This document shows positions 56,901 to 64,000 of a DNA stretch of 64,000 nt, in pieces. Origin of the DNA: Siderastrea siderea (lineage: Eukaryota; Cnidaria; Anthozoa; Scleractinia; Rhizangiidae); the NCBI GenBank assembly GCA_964030785.1, contig OZ034968.1, positions 60,474,899 to 60,538,898 on the forward strand. The letters are read 5' to 3'. A program made the position numbers and the translations under genes. How positions within the stretch are numbered: the stretch's first letter is position 1; the number at the start of each line of letters is the position of its first letter. A model generated the notes under the pieces. That model was not told the origin of the DNA. It saw only the letters and a program-made list of their open reading frames with translations, and made no database searches.

Positions 56901-59900
56901 TAATGACTTTTTTTTTGGAACTGATTGAACATAATGTTATTGGCAATGACAATAGGTTTAACACTGGTGGGTAATTTAAACCAACCAATGTGTTTCATAC
57001 AGAAATGGTGGTGCCAGTTTAATACCTGCTTGTGCATTGATTTGCTTTATTAGTTCATCAACATCAGCAGATGAAAAACTTGTGGCTGCCACTCCAAGAA
57101 CACTGGCCATGTGCTACAATAGAGAAGAAAAAGTACTTAATGCAGTTATAATAACATAGTATGAAATAAAAAGAGCTAAGTGCATCGGGGAACAAACAAT
57201 GCCTGTCTCTCATATGGTGTACCTGCATTTTAAATAGATCTAATACCAGGAACTTCTGTTTTTGCCAGATTATCCCATTCAAGGCTCAGAGCACACTAAT
57301 ATGGCCACAGAAGAGCTATAAAAAATTTGGTTGCAACTCAATGGCCTTTGTTGAGAAAAGGCTGGTGCTTAAAACATAAGCTTTTGAATTTCTCTACAGT
57401 GACCAGTTCACATTATCAACTCGGTTTATAATTCCAAATGTTGGTGTTTTACTTCCACATTACATGTAACGCGGCTCCACAGCTTCTTTAGAAACTAACA
57501 CCTTTATTCATTCAATCTGTAGCAAGGCAAGGGGTTTTTGCAGATTGTTCAAGAATTCTGGAAAGCAACTTTAAGGAAAACTTACCTTCTGAATATCACC
57601 AACATTATCTGAAGCTGTTTTCACTGGAGGAAGCACTCTATTGGAAAACAAATAATTAAATAGCAACTATTTGAGGTCAAGGTTTGACAAATATAAAACA
57701 TTCTCTAACTGATTTTCAAATTTGACTACAAAGAATGGCCATGGTAAAGAAAACCAGGCTTCTGTCCACTGGCATAACCATACCTTACAGAGGAGAGAGA
57801 CAAGGGGTGTGAATTAGATTCCACACCATACCTTTTCACTACTGGTGCCTAGCCCTCTTCCTTGATGGCTGTTGAACCACTTTCTCTTTTGTTTTTGTTT
57901 TCAACACTTTAAATTGCACTTTTTCCTATATCTGCCATTTCCTATCATCTACTAAAATAAAAAAAAATGCTGTTTATTGTCCTGGCTCTTGGTCTCAGCT
58001 TCTCTTCCAGATACTTTGCTCTTTGGTCCTGAGTTCATCCATGCATATTTTCATCCACTGTACAGCAGACAATTCCTCCAGGCGAAGTGTTTGATTAAAC
58101 TAATCAATATATTACTTTCAAAGCGGCAAGACACATAAACTGACCTTATGTGATAATGTGTATATGGAACAAACATGGACCAGAACAAATCTTGCCACCA
58201 ACCACTTTCTAAAACATGCTAAGAGTGAAGCAATGAAACAAAATGAATGAAACATGTACAGGTGTACCTAATGCTCTTAAATTACTAGTTGATAAAAAAT
58301 TTATTGTTGTGTTCAAGTTTTGGGGTACCAGTATTTGCATCACCATTATAATAGGTTTTCAAATAGATTGTAGCTCGTTATACTTTATACGTATACATAT
58401 ATACAGTGGCACGTGTAGGTCATATTAAGGGGCCGATTACATGAGGTGGGCTGGCCCGGTTAGCCGAGCTGATTTGGTTTGCCGAGATGACTGTTCAGCC
58501 CGGTTTTACATGAGGCAAGGCAGCCAGCCTGCTGCTAAATTTAGAAGCTGTCATGTGCCTCAAAGAGAATGAATCGAGTGATTTTATTTTCACTTATCCT
58601 TTATTTTAGTGTATTATTATCAGTTTTATGTAGCTCTATGGTCTGGTGAACCTTTATGTTTTATACAGAAAGAGAAATATTGACCTTCTGGTGATCCATT
58701 TTGCTCTGAAGTGAAATTTAGTGACAAAAAAGTGTTGGCCCGGCAATCGTGATTACATGGTAAATTTTCAGACCATCAAGCCATGATCCCAGCATCGAGA
58801 TACCGGGATCCCACCTGACCGGGCTGAGACTTTTCCATGTAATCGTGAAGTTGATTTTTAGTGTGTTTAACAGATAATTTTTAATTTTATCACATTTTCT
58901 TTGCACAAAGTAATATAAACAAAATATATAGATTTACATAAATAAAAAGTACGCATATAGTAAGTTACGATGACAGAAAAAAAAAATTTTAATATGTGCA
59001 AAAGAGGAAGACCAGAGAGGAACTAACGAACCATTCGAGCTAGTCCACCTTAAAATTACAGGACAGTAATAAAATTGAACAAAATAATGACTAATAATTA
59101 ATTATTGAAAAGTATATTGAAAAGTACAAGATGTGCTGAGATCCCGGCAAACCGAGCCGGCCCAGCTAACCGGGCCAGCCCGCCTCATGTAATAAGCCCT
59201 AACAGTAATTTTACCATACATTGAACTCCTTTTCGATATCAGTTGCAGCAATTTTCAGTTATTATAATTATGATTCATGTTCAATAAACAATTTCTTCTT
59301 CTTCCTCTTCCAAATTTAACATTAAACAAGTTATCATACATGTATGATGACAATATAATTCCCACCCCCCTCCCTGCTAGTTCTGCTGCTGATTCCATTG
59401 CGTAAACAAAATGGTCTCCTGCATGTCAGGGTTCTTAAATATTGTTTTTACCAGAGGGTAGGTGATGGCTACCTTTTGGAGCCATATTGCTAGAAATGGG
59501 ATGTGTACATTTTGCTTTTACGTCAGGTTTCTCTCAATACAGCTATCTGTGTGATTCTCAGGCGTTAATTGAGTAATGATGGCAAACAGAAGTTGAAAAT
59601 GATGGTTGAACTAATTGCACTTCATGTAAAATTTGAACTTAATTTGGCACGGAAAGTATTAACTACTTAATAAGTTACTTCACAGGCGGCCCAGACGCGT
59701 TGTATGTGGAGTTCATTTAAAAATAGAAAAAGGTGAAAATATATGTGATAGCACGAAATTAATCTTTACTTCACGAAATAAATCTTGTTTACTTCTGCTT
59801 ATTGTGTCCTGTTTAATTAATTTCCGGTTGATCTTGCACCGCTCTCTTATGCAATCGCTTGTTAGCGTCGCTGCTTATATAAGCCGTTAAGCCTAAGGTT

Positions 59901-62294
59901 TGCAGAGATTTATTACAGACTAACCGGTGACAAAAGAATTGAGATATCTTGAAATAAAGCCTGTCTACCTTCAGCTCAATGCTCCCCTGTTCGTCCTGGC
60001 TGGTTTAAATGACAGTTTGTGGCTTTTTTCAATCGGAGGTAGCTTCCACTAAAGAAGAATTAAAGGCTGGTGACCCAGCCAACGAACCATCTTCACGCGA
60101 AGCGCAATAAATTCCCGAATAATGGACGGACCCGCTCCAAATTGCGATCAGCTGAACCATGGATTATGTGGTTTTCTGTATATTGAGCGCTGGCTCTCAA
60201 AATCCATCGCAACTGCCCGAGAATCCCACATTTATCTACCTAAACTTGACCTTTTCGCTCCGCCATGAACCGTAACACCGACGGGTAGGCTATGGGATTT
60301 GAATACTTTAGCTTAGCGACCGCGTTCGCTCAACAAAATAGCACTGGCTACAGGAGGGACGGTACTATTACCACTGGAATCGAATGTGCTTTGGGAATGT
60401 CCCTCCCGTAGCCAGTGCTATTTGAAAAGACAATGTTCAGGAATCAACTCAATACCTTATTATAGGAAATTTCTGCAACACCAAATTTAATTTGCTGTTT
60501 TTTTAATTGGCAAAAATTTGAACAGTTATGTAATTTAACTTGTACAAGACAGTTGCTTACATATGTTTATTGCTTTTAACTATTGCAAGGAAGTTTCACA
60601 ACTTGATATTATTCAAATTCTTAAAAATTTAGTGCGGCTATATATGAATGTCACTCCTCCAAAATCACAAATTGAATAATAAAAGCTGTTGCAACACCAA
60701 CGTTAACTCAAAAATAAATATCATTAAGACCCCATAGAGTAACTTATCTAGTGAAAAACAAGTAGGAATCAGAGTTCACATTTTTGATTCAAAAACTGTG
60801 ATATACACAGTGGCTGCATTTTTTTTTTTTACTTACAGCAGGTATCTGTAGAATTTGAGGACGTCTCACTGAGATTAACACCTGCAACAATGGAACCAAT
60901 GTAAACATTAAAAAATATGCTTCACAAATCTCAGCCCTGTTGAGAAGTTCAAACTTACAGTAACAGCAATTACCAAGTAATGAACAAGAGATTACCAGAA
61001 AATGATTATTAAATAAAATTATTTTTACTTTTTAATTAAGTTATAATCACACACCAGTTTTGCAGGCAGTATCACCACCTACAGTGTACAAGTACAGAAA
61101 ATAGGGCTTAAGATTATACGACATGCACTGTAAACGAGTTAATGATTGTAATATTGTCACCCTCCTTACCATAATTATATAACTCCGTTACTGTTGTTCA
61201 AATTGAGGGAATGAATCATGGCTCTGACTAGAGAGTCTTGGAGCGATTTGTCCCTCTTATAAGCGACAGTATTAGTGTAAGACAAAGTTTCATTTCTCAG
61301 TTTTCAGTGCGAGTATGGCCATAGTGTTCGTCTTGATGAGAAGAATGCTTATCAAAATAGCAAGTCTGGTTGCGGAAATCTGAGTGGTTTCCTTCTTCTG
61401 TTGCTTTGGTTCTCAAGTGAGTGTGAGCTGGTGTGGCCAAGTGATCACAGAGTTGCTGTTTATATAGTTCAGCGTGCGCGTTAATTGAGTGACCAATTAA
61501 AAGCAAGAGAATTTTGATCCGTTACGCGTTGTTTGGCATGGTTTTATTGTTTGCAAAGAACGATAGACGCCAATGCGTAGGCAACTGTGGATCAACCAGC
61601 AAAGTGCTTACTGATGGTCAAAAAAACTCGCAAAGGCTCTTTAGAACTGATGATACACTCTTTAGAACTGATGTCGCAAAATACGAACAATTTCAGCAGC
61701 TAAACATTTAATTCTGTTAGCCAGATAGTGGAGTCTGCTTTGTACGGTAGCGGTGTAGTTTTTGTAATGCAAATGATTGTACTATTGTCACCCTCCTTAC
61801 CATAATTATATAACTCCATTACTGTTGTTCAAATTGAGGGAATGAATCATGGCTCTGACTAGAGAGTCTTTCAAGTTTCCGAAACCGGTCTTGCTATTTT
61901 GATAAGCATTCTTCTTATCAAGACGAAAACTATGGCCACACTCGGACTGAAAACTGAGAAATAAAACTTTCTCTCACATGAGTACTGTCGCTTATAAGAG
62001 GGACAAATCGCTCAATGACTCTCTAGTCAGGCCATAATTCATTCCCTCAATTTGAACAACAGTAACGGAGTTATATAATTACGGTAAGGAGGATGACAAT
62101 ATTACAATCATGATGCAAACTGACTCCAAGTGTGCCACTGGCCATGAGAACTTATTAAATTCACACATGCTATAATACACAGTACATTGTATACCACTGC
62201 CAGTACCAAATAGCAATGCTGCATGGCCAGCATCTGAAGACAACACTGGGAGTGAGGTACAATGTACTCCCTTGACTAGACTATTCAATATAAC

Positions 62295-62333
<39 letters not shown>

Positions 62334-63740
62334 TTATAGTAATAATGGTTTAAGGTGATACTAAGCAATTATATAAGGCACCTGATACTAAGCAATTAGG
62401 CACTAGTACACACAAATTCCATGGTTTTCTTTTGATTACTTTGTTAGATACGTTGTACTGTTTCCTGAGCTGAGTGAAACTATTCTATGATCAGCCCCAA
62501 AAGATTGGTTCTGCTATACAGGTCTGATTTATACTTAGGTAACTACTAAAAATGTTTGACCATTTCAGTCTAATTAAGGTATGTTTTGCCTTCTGCACAA
62601 CAATGGGGTTATGCATCGATTTTTTCCATTTTTCAGTCAAATTTTAGCATAGGGTCAGGGTCACATCTACCCCAACTTGAATCCTAAGGGGTATTCCTCT
62701 CACTGCACCAGCATTTTTGTTGAAGTTCACTATCAGTTATAGCCTAATATCTATTTAGTTTAATTTCTCAACCCCCATCTGCTTAAGAGTAACCTACTAA
62801 CTCAAATCTGTGATAACACGGTTACACAAAGTTGATAGCTTTTGGAAGACTGCTTGGCTGTGGACAATGTGCTGTTCCAGAAAATATCCATACTCCCCCC
62901 ACAGAAGGTTTTTTGGGTTTGAACTCCCCACCCCTCTGGAAATTCCAGTTTACGGTCCTACTTTTCTCTAAATTAAAGTGTTGGCCTTTATGGCCACTTC
63001 CCACCCAGAATTTCAATGACCCTACATGGTGGGGGTATGGGTACTTTCTGGAACCACACAACAAAAGCCAGGTTAATGTTTACTTACTGGTAAGACACTG
63101 TCACTAAACTGAAAACCCCAGGGGCTGCAACATGAATCAGAGTAACACATTAGTTAAATTTAAACATCATATCATCTTCTAGAAGTACTGCAGAATGGAA
63201 ATGTTTTTCAACACTTCAGGTCATACATGTATAACTAGGTATAAAAAAAGAATGTCTAAATAAGAGCGTGCGTACTTGAACTTCAAAAGGCCTCTTCTTC
63301 CATTGGTGATTTGTTCTTCAGGAAATACCAGGAGAGGTAGGGTGGAATCTAAACAGTTCACAGTAAGAAATCAGTATGTTCAAAGTCTCATTCATTTGAT
63401 AGTATTTCAAACTGTCACAGTTTCATACCCTAACAGTGATAGGTATATAGTACAAATCTGAACTGGCATGCTATCAGGGTACTCAAAAGGCCTTCTGTTT
63501 CCTCAGACTACAATATGTATGCATGCAGAAACAGTCTGTGCTACAGAACTTTACCGACATTTAAGAACTTTGCCAGTTAATAAAACAAATTATTAAAAAA
63601 TATTGCATTTGATTAAATTTCATACCTCGCAAATAATCTTTAATTTTAATGTCCATATTTTCCTTATCTTTATCAGTATCAAATTCTTTGTATCCCAGTA
63701 CCCACTTGATTAGCCATGGGCAATCACACTTGCTAAATGG
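53939..63740 (-). CDS. AUP1: AUP1, lipid-droplet-regulating VLDL assembly factor (3' ten exons)
   Basis: Exons: 63626-63740, 63276-63348, 63088-63124, 60837-60881, 58145-58218, 57586-57637, 57026-57113, 55984-56151, 55073-55206, 53939-54046. All have GT donors and AG acceptors, and phases agree throughout (894 nt, 297 residues plus TAA). The first three encode the end of the acyltransferase-like domain (LPLLVFPEEQITNGRRGLL). Then come SGWWQDLFWSMFVPYTHYHI, a linker, a CUE domain across exons 8-9 (VQQVKEVLPHVPSTAIARDL, CVDTTITNILEGRVSYVPE) and a C-terminal basic helix (FSRSPDERQKLLDQRKAMML) matching the UBE2G2-binding G2BR of AUP1. The protein sits on ER and lipid droplets, recruits UBE2G2 and acts in ER-associated degradation. 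The hairpin membrane segment and NHxxxxD motif must lie beyond 64000. The end could instead splice at 53943 (AAG/GTAAAT); the TAA in exon 10 is the simpler reading. Confidence 0.95.
54068..54288. mobile_element. MITE in the last AUP1 intron
   Basis: TTAACTGTAGAATGCCCAAC is mirrored by CAGGGTATTCTGCAGTTAC, with further mirrored CTTCGAAGCT(A/G) blocks. A separate short palindrome (CGACAAGTA...TACTTGTCG) is central. Its edge is about 20 bp from the acceptor of the terminal exon. Confidence 0.75.
54301..54402. mobile_element. Fragment of the GGCCACCGTAAAGA hairpin family
   Basis: AATTTTGGATTTATCAACTG and CTTTACGGTGGCCAA match the arms of 46504-46687 (one arm plus part of the second). In the last AUP1 intron. 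Confidence 0.7.
54701..54893. mobile_element. MITE with TTAACCCTTT ends
   Basis: TTAACCCTTTCACTCCCAGAG is mirrored by CTCTTGGGAGTAAAAAGGTTAA. TTAA stands at both tips, so a TTAA target is possible. In the AUP1 intron between exons 9 and 10. Confidence 0.8.
55772..55976. mobile_element. MITE at the AUP1 exon-8 donor
   Basis: GTATTAGACCCCGCCGTT at the left is mirrored by ACGGCGGGGTAATTAC at the right. A second mirrored set has GGGTATTACTAGACCCGTC. The right tip ends within 8-13 bp of the donor GTGAGT of the exon at 55984-56151. Confidence 0.65.
56378..56781. mobile_element. MITE of the ACCGTATTTACTCGA family, copy 2
   Basis: Ends ACCGTATTTACTCGATTAAG and its mirror (CGAGTAAATACGGT). GCGCCGC/AATAAGCGCC repeats are inside. 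Same family as 42756-43165, in the AUP1 intron between exons 7 and 8. Confidence 0.88.
58429..59202. mobile_element. Non-autonomous DNA transposon in an AUP1 intron
   Basis: The ends GGGCCGATTACATGAGGTGG and (reversed) GGGCTTATTACATGAGGCGG continue through GCTGGCCCGGTTAGC. Internal GATTACATG(G/A) and CCCGG blocks repeat in both orientations. About 770 bp, with no transposase. Confidence 0.85.
59203..60335. other. Intron, nothing recognised
   Basis: Part of the long AUP1 intron between exons 4 and 5. No exon, RNA gene or repeat boundary was identified. Confidence 0.4.
60336..60423. mobile_element. 88-bp hairpin MITE
   Basis: AAATAGCACTGGCTACAGGA and its mirror TCCCGTAGCCAGTGCTATTT, with one mismatch (A/G) in the arms. 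Confidence 0.88.
61144..62112. mobile_element. Inverted-repeat element with an extra internal copy of one end
   Basis: The arms at 61144-61385 and 61868-62112 are inverted copies (TATTGTCA(C/T)CCTCCTTACC, GAGGGAATGAAT(C/T)ATGGC, AGAATGCTTATCAAAATAGC). A third partial copy of the left end lies in direct orientation at 61771-61867. In the AUP1 intron between exons 3 and 4. Confidence 0.82.
62287..62333. repeat. (AAT)n microsatellite
   Basis: About fourteen AAT units. Confidence 0.95.
62868..63060. mobile_element. MITE beside AUP1 exon 3
   Basis: TGTGCTGTTCCAGAAAATAT and, reversed, TGTGTGGTTCCAGAAAGTAC, continuing through CCATAC(T/C)CCCCC. It ends 28 bp from the exon at 63088-63124. Confidence 0.85.
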
Positions 63741-64000
63741 CTGCAAAAATATCAAAAAAGAACAAAAATTACTTTGCATATTTACAAATTAGGTTCAGTA
63801 GTAAAAATGTAATCATGATAATGTAGATTTCAACAAATCTAATTAAAAGTAACCAATTTATTCACTCCACAGGCAGTTGGCAGCTAATTCCTTGTACAAG
63901 TAGAAAAATTATCAGTATTTCATATTTGGTTGTATTCATGAGAGAATCGAGTCATTGGCACAGTGTATCAAATGTTTACACAATCTAGACATTCAGTGAA

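Overview
The window is animal genomic DNA: AT-rich, split genes with GT/AG introns, many SINEs and MITEs, and no long host reading frame. Several exons encode pieces of anthozoan GFP-like proteins, and two tRNA-derived SINEs look like families common in stony corals. It is therefore most likely from a scleractinian coral; family and species cannot be decided by eye.

Layout. (1) 1-11.7 kb: a decayed transposon-like gene (transposase-like part, then a protein with a possible papain-like protease motif). A 266-bp MITE sits inside it, and a Ty3/gypsy retrotransposon interrupts it at 3277-11270. The retrotransposon has 200-bp LTRs that I read as identical, a 5-bp target duplication, and pol split by a 3.5-kb TTAA-flanked DNA element. 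(2) 11.7-14.1 kb: repeats and a perfect hairpin. (3) About 14.1-39.4 kb: a GFP-like gene cluster. Two minus-strand pseudogenes (15985-18771, 23601-25777) lie in segments that align from end to end. A plus-strand copy (32.39-34.26 kb) has promoter, start exon, second exon and terminal exon. A minus-strand copy at 38547-39329 keeps two intact terminal exons. I found no chromophore-bearing exon in any copy. A 1.8-kb TTAA element with roughly 550-bp inverted arms ends about 250 bp upstream of the plus-strand promoter. (4) 39.4-53.9 kb: gene-poor, a dense patchwork of MITEs, foldback elements, a SINE and tandem repeats, some nested. (5) 53.9-64 kb: the minus-strand AUP1 gene, ten consecutive in-phase exons encoding the C-terminal 297 residues (part of the acyltransferase-like domain, CUE domain, C-terminal G2BR-like helix). 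Its 5' exons lie beyond the window, and its introns hold at least seven repeat elements.

AUP1 is the only clearly functional host gene. In animals it acts at the ER and lipid droplets, recruiting the ubiquitin-conjugating enzyme UBE2G2. The GFP-like cluster appears to be in decay, although the plus-strand copy could still yield an 80-residue in-frame product by direct splicing of the exons that remain.
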